In this document: positions 54,791 through 63,159 of the stretch, piece after piece
Layout of the letters: each line of letters begins with the position of its first letter
How positions within the stretch are numbered: position 1 is the first letter of the stretch
Assembly (NCBI RefSeq): GCF_000482845.1
Contig: NZ_AXWV01000001.1
Coordinates: 62,001-126,000 of the forward strand
Source of the DNA: Anaerobiospirillum succiniciproducens DSM 6400
Lineage (GTDB): Bacteria; Pseudomonadota; Gammaproteobacteria; Enterobacterales; Succinivibrionaceae
Direction: 5' to 3'
Length of the DNA: 64,000 nt
The notes under the pieces: generated by a model
What the model saw: the letters and a program-made list of their open reading frames with translations, nothing else
Told to the model about the DNA's origin: nothing
The model's database searches: none
Program-made: the position numbers and the translations under genes

Positions 54791-54823
54791 AGGCTCCACC
54801 AATTGAATTGGCGGGGCCTTTTG
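54791..54823 (+). terminator. Terminator after the GT4 gene
   Basis: AGGCTCC-a-CCAAT (54791-54803) pairs with ATTGG-c-GGGGCCT (54807-54819), with one mismatch and one G.U, and is followed by TTTT. It lies about 220 bp after the stop. The spacer 54571-55036 otherwise shows scattered AGCAAGC/CAAGCTAGC repeats and no supported gene. Confidence 0.82.
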
Positions 54824-55036
54824 CATTCTTAGGCATCAAAAGCATTGAATGCCTCGACCAGTCCTCATTAAGGCTGCGCATCAAAATGCAGCTGCACAAC
54901 GCTTAACGGCTAAGCTACAGCTCTTAGCCGAGTTAAACTGCAGATATAGGCATTTAGTATCCGCTATGCTGGGTGCAAAGCTATGGTGGCTTACTCCATG
55001 ATAGCTATCGTAGTGAGCATGGTATAGTGCAGAACG

Positions 55037-56119
55037 ATGGTCATCTCCATCAGAAACTTTATGAAAATGATTTCATTAGCTCAAGACACTCAAATGCATA
55101 AGAACAACACTTCTGCATTACGCACATCTGCTAAGAAGATCCGCTTAAATGATGATAAAAAGATGGAGCGCGATCTTATTACTGATGAGTTAGAGCGTTG
55201 CACGGCAGCAAGCATCAGCAAAAGAGATAGGTTTAGCGTAGTGTCTTTATTTTCTGGTGCTGGCGGCATGGACTTAGGATTTATTGGCGGATTCGACTTT
55301 CTGAGTAAGCACTATGCGCAATTGCCGTTCGATATCATTTATGCAAATGAGCTTAGCCCTCATGCTTGCAAAACTTACCGCATGAATTTTGAACATCCAA
55401 TTATCGAGGGTGACATCTATGAGCACTTGGACGAACTGCCAGATCAGGCAGATGTCGTGATCGGTGGTTTCCCATGCCAAGATATATCGATCAATGGCAA
55501 GATGGCCGGTATTCAAGGCAAGCGTTCAGGTCTTTACAGCGCTATCGTCGAGGCAGTACGTAGAGTTAAGCCAAAAGTCTTAGTGGTTGAAAATGTTGGC
55601 AGCTTGCTGATGAAGAAGCACAAATCATCCTTAGATAAGATCATTGCTGATTTCTCTTCATTAGGCTATCAAGTCTCATATCAGCTCTATAGCGCTGAAC
55701 AATATGCTGTACCGCAAACACGCGAGCGAGTTTTTATTGTGGGAGTTCGCCATAATGTTGCTCCATTTTGTCCGCCTCAACCTTTAGCCTCTAAACCCAT
55801 CACAGCTCAAGAGGCTCTTTATGACCTAGAAAACAAAGCAGAAGATAAGGCGTTTTCGCACGTGTGGAGTAAGGCTAAGGTGAGTGGTGAGCAAGGCTAT
55901 ACCATTCGAGCTGAGTGCCATGGCAATATTCAGTTTCATTACAGCCTCTCTAGGCGTATATCCATGCGCGAAGCAGCGCGTCTTCAATCCTTTCCTGACT
56001 CATTTACTTTTGCTTGCGGCATTCGTGAAACTGAGCGCCAAATCGGTAATGCCGTCCCGCCAGTGCTAGCTTGGTATATTGCACGCTCAGTTTTAAATAC
56101 TCTTACTGCCTCCAAATAA
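55037..56119 (+). CDS. DNA (cytosine-5) methyltransferase
   Basis: Methylates cytosine in a specific DNA sequence using S-adenosylmethionine. The ordered motifs are visible: I (VVSLFSGAGGMDLGF, about 68-82), IV (GGFPCQDIS, catalytic Cys147), VI (VVENVGS), VIII (QTRERVFIVGVR) and the C-terminal X-type IGNAVPPVLAWYIA. The target-recognition region between VIII and IX is short (about 70 residues), so the recognition site is probably short; it cannot be read from sequence. The N-terminal 60 residues before motif I are extra and the exact start is uncertain; no good ribosome binding site is seen. No restriction endonuclease gene is recognisable beside it, and a GATC-rich island follows directly. 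Confidence 0.93.
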   Translation: MVISIRNFMKMISLAQDTQMHKNNTSALRTSAKKIRLNDDKKMERDLITDELERCTAASISKRDRFSVVSLFSGAGGMDLGFIGGFDFLSKHYAQLPFDIIYANELSPHACKTYRMNFEHPIIEGDIYEHLDELPDQADVVIGGFPCQDISINGKMAGIQGKRSGLYSAIVEAVRRVKPKVLVVENVGSLLMKKHKSSLDKIIADFSSLGYQVSYQLYSAEQYAVPQTRERVFIVGVRHNVAPFCPPQPLASKPITAQEALYDLENKAEDKAFSHVWSKAKVSGEQGYTIRAECHGNIQFHYSLSRRISMREAARLQSFPDSFTFACGIRETERQIGNAVPPVLAWYIARSVLNTLTASK

Positions 56120-56141
56120 TGAAGAGGGGAGTTCCCTTAGC

Positions 56142-56640
56142 TTGATCTTTTGCCATGATCTTGGTGATCCAATCTCAAGGGACCTGACTTATGCTCGTTC
56201 TTAAAAGCTCTAATCTAAATGCCCGGGGGTGTGAATTGGTTGAGCTGTGATCTTAACTAGCCAATCTAAAAGCTCTGATCTCAATGATCTAGTCTGAAAG
56301 CTATGATCTTGATGGCATGATCTTGTTACATACGCTTGCAGCGATCTTGATCGAATAACTTGAGATCTAGCTCACCTTGTGATCTTTGAGGGCGGTGATC
56401 TTATTTCTTTTGCCATGAGGCGGCAACAGCGGCAAGGTGGTGGCAAGGTAAATTATGGGGCGGCAAAGATTGCAAAGAGGCTTTTTTATCTACGTTTTGT
56501 TGGTGCTAGCGCTGATAGGCTATGGCTTTGAGGCGATCATAAAGGATGGCAAGGGCGCTTATGCGGCGCTGTGATCTTTAGGTATTTTAGTTGTTTAGCG
56601 GCAAAGAATGCCGTTAAAGACGCGTGATCTTATGATCTTG
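56142..56640. repeat. GATC-dense island downstream of the methyltransferase gene
   Basis: Seventeen GATC sites lie in about 500 bp, ten of them in the larger context TGATCTT. The phrase CTTTTGCCATGA occurs near 56149 and again near 56406. No gene is supported in 56120-56771. A comparable density, 22 sites in 720 bp, occurs at 12040-12760. Confidence 0.75.
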
Positions 56641-56703
56641 GTATGTGATGGCAAAGGGCATAAATATCAGCTTTGCACAAAAAGATTAAGTTGTTTTGTA
56701 AAT

Positions 56704-56754
56704 GGCACGTCATGTGCAAAACCTAGAGTACTTCTGCTTCCCTCAGAAGTATTT
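56704..56754 (+). other. Two hairpins upstream of the 147-residue gene
   Basis: GCAC/GTGC pairs at about 56705-56717, and TACTTCTG/CAGAAGTA (56729-56736 with 56744-56751) is followed by TTT. They lie directly before the ribosome binding site and could form a 5' UTR or terminate an upstream transcript. Confidence 0.5.
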
Positions 56755-56771
56755 AAAATTAGGAGACAACT

Positions 56772-57215
56772 ATGTCAAGCGCCCTTATCAATGCGGTTGG
56801 CTCACCAAATGTCAGGGAAAATTGGTGGGACAAGAGTAATAAGATTGATGGGTTTGCACAATCACCAATCTCCGAGGTGTTCGGTACCGAGGCAAGCAGT
56901 GGAACTTCTTTCTCTGCTAGTCTTGAGAACATCTTAGCCCGTGCTGAGGATATTTCTGCTGCCGACGGTATGAATATCAGTCGTGCTGCACCAACCACAG
57001 TAACTGGTGAGGCTGTAACCTTTGAAGAACTTATCAACTCAGAAAATGCGCAGATAAGAGAATTTGCAGTCTTAGATCAGCAACCGCTGTCACCAGATTG
57101 GTCTGTCTTAAAAGCTCAGAATCCAGTAACTCCGAGCAACTTTAAGGCACTCAATGGTTTATCAGATGGCTTAATGCTATCGCAGCGCTTTGCTAATGCT
57201 TTGTACGCCGTTTAG
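56772..57215 (+). CDS. 147-residue protein of unknown function
   Basis: I recognise no family. AGGAGA lies 5-6 nt before the ATG, so it is a well-formed gene. The protein is soluble, with no signal peptide or membrane helix. The first 30 residues (SSALINAVGSPNVRENWWDKSNKIDG) and a central Ala/Ser/Thr-rich region look flexible, and the last 25 residues (FKALNGLSDGLMLSQRFANALYAV) could form an amphipathic helix. Its 3' neighbour is a dense structured-RNA region that begins within 15 bp of the stop. The pair lies between the GATC island and the nitroreductase gene. Confidence 0.6.
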   Translation: MSSALINAVGSPNVRENWWDKSNKIDGFAQSPISEVFGTEASSGTSFSASLENILARAEDISAADGMNISRAAPTTVTGEAVTFEELINSENAQIREFAVLDQQPLSPDWSVLKAQNPVTPSNFKALNGLSDGLMLSQRFANALYAV

Positions 57216-57389
57216 CGAATGAAGTAGCTTAATAAGCTATGCCATTTGCTTGTATAAAGTAAAGATGGCAATGCTTTTACGCTGATCGGGCAAATATTCT
57301 CTTTGACGGCATTTACATGCTGTAAAGAGTGTTCATAGTTTTCTACTGCAGGCAAATATACAGACACTAAAGATCTATCTATCTTACGA

Positions 57390-57417
57390 TTGAGAAGGTC
57401 TTTGGGGTTTATATAAG
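57390..57417 (+). promoter_or_regulatory. Promoter-like sequence inside the structured-RNA region
   Basis: TTGAGA (57390-57395) and TATAAG (57412-57417) are separated by 16 bp. It would start an RNA of about 420 nt ending at the terminator at 57791-57841. Confidence 0.45.
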
Positions 57418-57790
57418 TTGCCAACAGAATCGACTTTATCTGACAGAAAATGGCAGTGAAAGCTGTCCCTGGGCAATTGCTGTCAGACTAAGGTGCCTTG
57501 TGGCACTTTAGCTGTCGAATAAAGCCATTAAACTATGCACGCAGCAAATGCTCTTACTGCGCATGGTGTCTTTTGGCACTTTGCGCAGCAAGAACTTTGC
57601 ACTCCAAAGCGCTGCTTTTGTGCCTGCATTTAGCAATGCTCAAAAGCAGTAGCCTTGCTTTCGTGTATGTTTTGATTCTGCGAGATCTTTGAAGCTAAAG
57701 ATCCTTGCCAAGCCATTTTAGGCAAGCCTTGCAACATCTTGTTACACATGCAATGAGATGTTTTGGCAAGGCTCTTAAGCTTACTCAATA

Positions 57791-57841
57791 CCCCACCAAA
57801 AAGGTTGCTTAGCAGCCTTTGCCGTGGGGTTTTGTATTTTT
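57791..57841 (+). terminator. Bipartite intrinsic terminator of the structured RNA
   Basis: CCCCAC (57791-57796) pairs with GTGGGG (57824-57829). Inside, AAAGGTTGC pairs with GCAGCCTTT (57800-57820), one G.U. TTTTGTATTTTT follows. Confidence 0.9.
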
Positions 57842-58060
57842 ATCCCACCACTTTTTCACGCAAGCCACATCACGCAAGCCAGATCCCACTGCCACGAGCC
57901 GGCCAAGACCGCAAACACAACGAGCCAGCTACGCAAGCTCCAACCAGACCAATCAATTCAAAACTCGTTAAATTCCCGCAAAATTGAACAAACTCGACTA
58001 AAATCGGTCAAAAAGTCGCTAAAACACGTCCAAAACGACCAAACAACTGCACATCACAAT
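57842..58060. other. C-rich, G-poor stretch after the structured-RNA terminator
   Basis: The plus strand is strongly C over G (for example 57842-57960), with repeated ACGCAAGCCA and AACGACCAAA-type text. No gene is supported. It could act as a Rho-utilisation region backing up the intrinsic terminator. Confidence 0.5.
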
Positions 58061-58371
58061 TGACGCGTTTAACAGCTAGCACTGCAGCTGTTAAACAGAT
58101 GCAGACGAGTTCATTCAAGCAATGGCTTATTGCTAATCCTTGAACTATGCATGAGCTGCATCCCAAAGCCCAAGCTATATCCTAGCTATCGAAAGTCCTA
58201 GTCATTACCAAAGCCTAGCTAGTGTCCAAATTACCACGAGCAACTGGATCTCTCATCAACAGAGCTAGTCTTTTCCAAGCCACTAAAGAGCCATGCTTGT
58301 TACTTTCCTGTTAAGGCAAACTTTAAAGTGCGTAACGGATGCAAAGTGCCAAAACAGGGAAATACCGTCTT

Positions 58372-58458
58372 CACAGCACAGCACAGCACAGCACAGCACA
58401 GCACAGCAAAGCTGGACACTAAACTGCACTGCACTGCACTGCACTGCTCTGCACTGTC
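58372..58458. repeat. Two adjacent pentanucleotide microsatellites
   Basis: CACAG is repeated seven times without interruption at 58372-58406. After a 17-bp gap, CTGCA-type pentamers run from 58424 to 58458 (four perfect, then variants). Small open frames cross them on both strands but have no ribosome binding site. Confidence 0.92.
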
Positions 58459-58612
58459 TTGCATGCAGTGCATGCTGTAGTCCGTCTGGAGATGGAGAGT
58501 TTTGCTCTAGCCCATGCACTCTAGTGCTTAATGACGGTTCAGGGCTGCTTCTATAGATGGTTTATGCGGCGAGCTCAAGGGCGTGAGGGAGCTTGTATGA
58601 GGCTCCTCATTA

Positions 58613-58628
58613 CAATGCAAATGCATTG
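58613..58628. promoter_or_regulatory. 16-bp palindrome upstream of the nitroreductase gene
   Basis: CAATGCA-AA-TGCATTG is a perfect 7-bp inverted repeat with a 2-bp centre, about 105 bp before the nitroreductase start. It is a possible operator. Confidence 0.4.
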
Positions 58629-58734
58629 AGGATAGGTAATTGAGGCTACATTGTGATAGGCTGATGTATATGTGTTGCTGCAGAGTCTATTGCTAGGCGG
58701 CACACTATGAGTTTTTTGTACTGAGGGTGAAAAG

Positions 58735-59382
58735 ATGGACTTGCTTGAGCTTTTACAAACAAGATATACCACCAAGCATTACGATGCCTCTAAGAAAGTA
58801 GATGAGGCGCTGATGGATAAGATCATGGAGTGCGTACGCTTAACTCCAACCTCAACTAACCATCAGCCATACCACTTCTTTGTTTTAAGTGGTGAAGCAA
58901 AGGATGCACTGCGTCCTGGCATTAAAGACTTCAACATGTCTCGCTATGACGATAGCACTTACGCTGTGGTTATCGCCAATTTAAAGAGCCTCTCTGAGAG
59001 CCATTTAGAGGCCGTACTTGAGGCAGACGAGAAGGCTGGCAGATTACCAACAGCCGAGCTTAAAGAAGCTCAGGCTAAGTCCCGTATGTTCTTTGCCAAC
59101 TTACATATGGAAAACGGCGACTTTAATGCGTGGGCTTGCAAGCAAGCCTACATGGCCATGACCACTATGGTCTATGCTGCAGCAGCCTATGGTGTAGATA
59201 GCACCATGATGGAAGGCATCGACTATGGTAAGGTAGATGAGATCTTAGAGCTCTCTAAGAAAAATCTCACCACCTCCTGCGTCGTAACCTTTGGCTACCG
59301 TGCTGAGAATGACTCTAATCAGGTTAACATTCGTCCAAAGTCCCGTCTGACTATAGAGCAGCTGGTCACCAAGCTCAAATAA
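58735..59382 (+). CDS. Oxygen-insensitive nitroreductase family flavoprotein (NfsB-like)
   Basis: 215-residue FMN-dependent NAD(P)H oxidoreductase that may reduce nitro compounds, quinones or flavins. The family start LLELLQTRYTTKHYDASKKV and the PTSTNHQPYHFFVLSG segment (FMN-phosphate binding) are clear. The DAWACKQAYMAMTTMVYAAAAYG-like region, here FNAWACKQAYMAMT, and the C-terminal GYR....N..RPKSRL match NfsB. GAGG lies 8 nt before the ATG. It stands alone, with a palindrome upstream and a shared terminator downstream. Confidence 0.92.
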   Translation: MDLLELLQTRYTTKHYDASKKVDEALMDKIMECVRLTPTSTNHQPYHFFVLSGEAKDALRPGIKDFNMSRYDDSTYAVVIANLKSLSESHLEAVLEADEKAGRLPTAELKEAQAKSRMFFANLHMENGDFNAWACKQAYMAMTTMVYAAAAYGVDSTMMEGIDYGKVDEILELSKKNLTTSCVVTFGYRAENDSNQVNIRPKSRLTIEQLVTKLK

Positions 59383-59722
59383 GCAATCTATAGCCACCTC
59401 AGCTTGCGATCTAAAGGCAAGCTACAGCCACTTAAGCACCTTGAGTTATGAGCCCATGGGCCTTTAGCTATGCATTATGAGCGAGCCTAGCACTCATAGC
59501 TAGCAGCTTAGATGCAAGCTCAAAGGGCTAGCATGCTGATGCTAGGTAAAGAGCCCATTGCTGCGTGAGTAGCTCCAATAAGCTGCGTATGTAGAGAGCT
59601 TAGCTGAGTAGCTTAATGAGAGCTATCTTGCAGAGGCATTGCATGAGTCTTTGCTCTGATCTTTGCTAAGAGCGTGCTTGCGCCTTAGAGCTAAGGTGCA
59701 GTTAGGTAAAGTAGGCAGCAGA

Positions 59723-59789
59723 GCTGCTTAGATATACGCTGGATAGGCTGTGCTGCTTAGATATATGCTGGATAGGATGTGCTGTTAGC
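59723..59789. repeat. 29-bp tandem repeat, 2 full units plus a partial
   Basis: gctgcttagatata.gctgg-type units start at 59723 and 59752, with a partial unit at 59781. The spacer 59383-60029 also holds scattered AGCTTAG/GCTAG words and no supported gene. Confidence 0.78.
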
Positions 59790-59868
59790 ATTGGCATGGG
59801 AATGCCGTGGCAGTGTAATGGCTATGCAGGCGGCTTAGAGCTCGTGGGCTTATGATTAGCTAGATAAG

Positions 59869-59904
59869 AAAAAAGCAGATTGTTTGGGGACGATCTGCTT
59901 TTTT
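59869..59904. terminator. Bidirectional terminator between the nitroreductase and MATE genes
   Basis: AAAAAAGCAGAT (59869-59880) pairs perfectly with ATCTGCTTTTTT (59893-59904) across 12 nt. It lies between convergent genes and can serve both. Confidence 0.9.
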
Positions 59905-60029
59905 GATGCCTACTAATTAACTAGAGGGCTTAGACATAAGGCCTTTGCTAGCTTTTGCTATTGTGGTGGCCTCATGGCTGATTCTGATTGGATTTTGTGG
60001 CATTGGCTTTTGCCTTTAGCTTTGGCTTA

Positions 60030-61358
60030 TTAGATAGCGTGCAGTTTGTGGACATTGTTGCGCTTAGAAAAGAGCTTATGGTCGTATTTGTACTTGAGGC
60101 CTAAGGCAACTAAAGCTGCAGCAAACTGACTTGCAAAGACAGCCCACCACACGCCATATTGTCCTAAGAATGGAGGTAAGATCTGCAAGAAGATAAGCAG
60201 CATAATGGCCTCCATATATGTGAGCACGTATGAGTACTTATTAAACTCGGTAGCATAGAAGCACTCAGTAGTCACACGAATAATGGCGATAAAAGGTAGG
60301 CCGAGAACAAAGATCGGCATGACGTTGGCAACTTCAATACTTACTTCATATGAAGCACCAAACAATGGGCCGCAATAGTCACGCAAGAAAAAGAGCGCAC
60401 CACCGCCAATGAGGGCAAAGAGCAGGGCATTTTTATAGGCAAGATTGCGGGTAAAGAACAAAGCAGTAAGCTTATGGGCACCAAAATAGTGGCTAAAGAG
60501 CGGCTGTGCACCTTCACCCACGGCCTGCAGGATCATCGTAATCACACAGATGATATAGGCAAGTACTGCATACACAGCAATAGCTGTATTACCACCATAG
60601 ATACCCGAGTAATTGTTGATGATAATGAGGATGACACAAGGGCTAATGGTAAGACCAAAAGGTGCTATTGAGATGCGTACTATAGGCGCATAGAGCTTAA
60701 GCTGCTTAATGATATTGAAGTTTAAGTAGAGATCTCTTTTGTAGATCATGTAGCCAAGGGCAAAGACAAAAGCACTACTCTCACCAACGATAGTTGCTAA
60801 GGCTGCACCTGTAAGGCCCCAATCAAAGACAAAGATAAAGAGCCAATCGAGCAGAATATTAGTGATAAAGCCGGTGATCATAGCCCACATAGCGATCTTG
60901 GCATAACCAAAGTTTCGCACTAAAGGTATTACGCCTGTACTAAACACAGGTATAAAGGCGGCATAGGCGATCACTATAAGATACTCATAGCACATGCTAG
61001 CTAAAGTATCCCGAGCGCCTAAGATGAAAATAACTTCATCCAAGAAAGCCATGATTACAATAGTGTAGAAAACACTAAAGGCTAAGAGCAGATTAAAGGT
61101 GGCAGCAACATTGAGCTTAGCATTACTCTTATCACCGGCACCTGAGCAAATAGAGTAGCGAACAGCACCACCCATGCCTATGCCAGTACCAATGGCAAGA
61201 AACAGGGCAGTAATGGGGTAGGCAACATTGATTGCAGCTAAACCTGCATCGCCAACTGCGTGTCCTACGAAGATGCCGTCCACAATTGCGTACATGCCGC
61301 AGAGCATGAGGGCAAAGAGTGATGGGATGACATATGAGTAGAACCTACGCCTTAACAT
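60030..61358 (-). CDS. MATE family multidrug efflux transporter
   Basis: 442-residue inner-membrane antiporter with about 12 hydrophobic segments. The first helix block (YVIPSLFALMLCGMYAIVDGIFVGHAVGDAGLAAINVAYPI) and the G.G.AVRYSICSGAGDK..A loop are typical of MATE proteins, as is the repeated pattern in the second half (LQAVGEGAQPLFSHYFGAHK). I choose the ATG at 61358, where AAGGAG lies 6 nt upstream; an upstream in-frame start would add 27 residues. A MarR-type regulator lies upstream on the same strand and is the likely controller. Substrates are unknown. Confidence 0.92.
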   Translation of the reverse strand: MLRRRFYSYVIPSLFALMLCGMYAIVDGIFVGHAVGDAGLAAINVAYPITALFLAIGTGIGMGGAVRYSICSGAGDKSNAKLNVAATFNLLLAFSVFYTIVIMAFLDEVIFILGARDTLASMCYEYLIVIAYAAFIPVFSTGVIPLVRNFGYAKIAMWAMITGFITNILLDWLFIFVFDWGLTGAALATIVGESSAFVFALGYMIYKRDLYLNFNIIKQLKLYAPIVRISIAPFGLTISPCVILIIINNYSGIYGGNTAIAVYAVLAYIICVITMILQAVGEGAQPLFSHYFGAHKLTALFFTRNLAYKNALLFALIGGGALFFLRDYCGPLFGASYEVSIEVANVMPIFVLGLPFIAIIRVTTECFYATEFNKYSYVLTYMEAIMLLIFLQILPPFLGQYGVWWAVFASQFAAALVALGLKYKYDHKLFSKRNNVHKLHAI

Positions 61359-61902
61359 TTTGATCTCCTTGTGCCGACGTCTATTCTGAGTGAGGGGAGA
61401 AATAGTAAGATGGGGCGTAGATGATGGAGACTTACGCAAGCAATAAGCTATGTAAGACCTTTAGATGCAAGCAAGAGCATCGCTGCTTATGCATATGCTT
61501 GTAAGGACTCTTAGCATCAAAGCAAAAGTGCTGCAGCTAAGTTAAAGGTATGAGCTTACTTACAAGCCTAGAGCCAAAGAATAGTCCACAGTGCGCTAAA
61601 GAGACAGTGCATCGCATTAAGCCACACTTGAGCATGCCTAGTTTTAGCGTGCACTCTTGTAAGAGCGCTGCTGCACCGTGCAAGGTTGCTTACAAGCTTA
61701 TGTCCGTAAACTAAGCAGGCTTGTCATTATGCTCAGGCATCGTGTGGCTGCTTGTCACTCTAAAGATAAGCGCATGGCTATGCTTTGGAGCAAGGAGTAG
61801 TGATGCCCCGCTTAGGAGCATGGTCTAGTGACGCCCCAAAGTGCTATGGATAATTGTAGCTAGAGTTAAGGTACTTAACAGCTTGGCTGATCTTAAGAGT
61901 GC
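61359..61902. other. Spacer between the MarR and MATE genes
   Basis: No gene is supported. A weak two-unit repeat (ggagca.gg.(c)tagtga.gcccc) lies at about 61790-61845, and GCAAGC/CTTGTAAG words recur. No palindromic MarR site could be defined with confidence. Confidence 0.4.
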
Positions 61903-62454
61903 TTAAGCTTCTTTATTGGAGCCCTTGGCTTTAGTCTTAGTAGTTTGCGTAGACTTCTTCATATGACGCAGACGTTCGGAGAGCAAGATGTTGAACTGTT
62001 TTTGGATCTGAACAAAGATATTGAGCTGTTCAGGATTGAATGAACCAAAGATTTCGCGTTCAGCAGTCAATAGCGGACCTAACGTATCTTGTGCGTATTT
62101 CTCACCTGTTTTAGTGAAATGCAGTGTCTTAGATCTACCATCGAGCTTTGATGGGCGGGTGGTTAAGACACCTTGAGATATTAAGTCTCTAATCACACCA
62201 TTAACTGTCTGTTTAGACATGCCTAGGCCTTCTGCAATGTCCTTTTGACAAAACTCAGAGGTCTTATCACTTGAGGCATCACGAGAGGCTGGCAAACGAA
62301 TCATGGCATAGAGCACCATCATATGACATGGTGTAATGCCGAGCATGTTAGCCCAGGTATCGTAAATTGAGTTATTGCGACACCAACAAGCGGTTACATC
62401 GCCAAGAACTTCTTCAAGTGATGAAGTGTGATTATCTTTAAGTTCAGAGGTCAT
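61903..62454 (-). CDS. MarR family transcription regulator
   Basis: 183 residues. The winged helix-turn-helix is clear: FCQKDIAEGLGMSKQTVNGVIRDLISQGVLTTRPSKLDGRSKTLHFTKTGEKYA. Dimerisation helices are on both sides, and the C-terminus is Lys/Thr-rich. I choose the ATG at 62454, where AGGA lies 9 nt upstream; the longer in-frame version would add 25 residues of unlikely sequence. It lies upstream of the MATE pump on the same strand and probably represses it or a linked gene in response to a small ligand. Confidence 0.9.
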   Translation of the reverse strand: MTSELKDNHTSSLEEVLGDVTACWCRNNSIYDTWANMLGITPCHMMVLYAMIRLPASRDASSDKTSEFCQKDIAEGLGMSKQTVNGVIRDLISQGVLTTRPSKLDGRSKTLHFTKTGEKYAQDTLGPLLTAEREIFGSFNPEQLNIFVQIQKQFNILLSERLRHMKKSTQTTKTKAKGSNKEA

Positions 62455-63159
62455 CCAATATCGTCCTGAGCTAATGCAAAGAAACCTACACATATTAAGC
62501 AAGCAAGATTGCAGCTTTATACTTGCCACAGAACTATATCTTACTTAGTAATTCGGGCCCTTGTTGTTATCGGATGCAAAGCTAGAGGGTAGAGCAGCTT
62601 GTATGCTTACCATAAGGCCGTACCATTGCTTTTGCCATAGTGCCCTGAGCTAAGACAAGTCAAAAAATATTGTCTAAGCTCGAAGTAGGTTCATTGTACA
62701 CCACACGATTAGCCTAAATCTAAGAGATTTACATACGTGTGACAAATCAGAGAAATATAGGGATCTTTCTGAACCGCTGTGCATGATAGTACTAAATTAT
62801 ACTAAATTCAATCTCTATTCTGACTAAAAATATCTACTACACTTACTAAACTAGATCGAAACTTTGCAAGTTTGTAACTTTCGCTCTAATACATAGCAAA
62901 AAAGCCATGTAAAACCCGCTAAAAGCACCCAAATAAGTCATCTACCCAAAAAGTGCACCTGCCCATGCAAAGCCATCGCTAATCAAACTCAGCACGTAAG
63001 TTAGGTGTAATGGGCCACTCAAGATACGCGCCTCCACAGAAATGCCAATCATCAGCAGCTACAGCCGCTGCCCCGGCCGCTGTCGCCATTAAGCTAACTG
63101 AATCTAGAAAGCTGAGCTCTTACTGCAGCTAAGGCTTATGCAGAATAGCAGTACAAACG
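62455..63159. other. Non-coding stretch upstream of the MarR gene
   Basis: No gene is supported. A G-poor, A/C-rich segment lies at about 62880-62990. The region from 62700 to 62860 is AT-rich and may hold the MarR promoter on the minus strand. Confidence 0.4.

Larger units (their letters stand above)
57226..57841 (+). ncRNA. Candidate large structured RNA, about 420-620 nt, ending in a strong terminator
   Basis: No gene is supported here, but at least ten hairpins can be paired by eye. They include TAGCTT/AAGCTA (57226-57240), a 13-bp stem with one bulge (57300-57330), TCTGACAG/CTGTCAGA (57439-57487), a 10-bp stem (57488-57511) and 7+5 bp with an internal loop (57557-57588). Further stems are 9+5 bp (57612-57649), GATCTTT/AAAGATC (57684-57703), CTTGCC/GGCAAG (57704-57726) and 8+7 bp (57725-57773). 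The last is a bipartite 6+9-bp terminator stem (57791-57829) followed by T-runs. A promoter-like TTGAGA-16-TATAAG lies at 57390-57417, so the RNA may start near 57424 or further upstream. No match to RNase P, tmRNA or 6S signatures was noticed. Confidence 0.6.

Noticed and set aside
55037-57215. Restriction-modification system made of the C5 methyltransferase and the 147-residue protein
   Set aside because: The small protein shows no endonuclease motif and lies 650 bp away behind hairpins; the methyltransferase is treated as an orphan.
57212-57692. Short frames (57212-57424 minus, 57498-57692 plus) as genes
   Set aside because: They overlap the dense hairpins, have no ribosome binding site and no recognisable content.
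57226-57841. RNase P RNA, tmRNA or 6S RNA as the identity of the structured region
   Set aside because: The GAGGAAAGTCC core of RNase P, the tRNA-like ends and tag frame of tmRNA, and a 6S-like closing stem with central bubble were not found.
58293-58556. 87-codon frame across the pentanucleotide repeats, and its minus-strand partner at 58283-58519
   Set aside because: Repeat-derived Cys/His/Ala text on one strand and Cys/Val/Leu text on the other, with no ribosome binding site; kept only as a possible phase-variation note.
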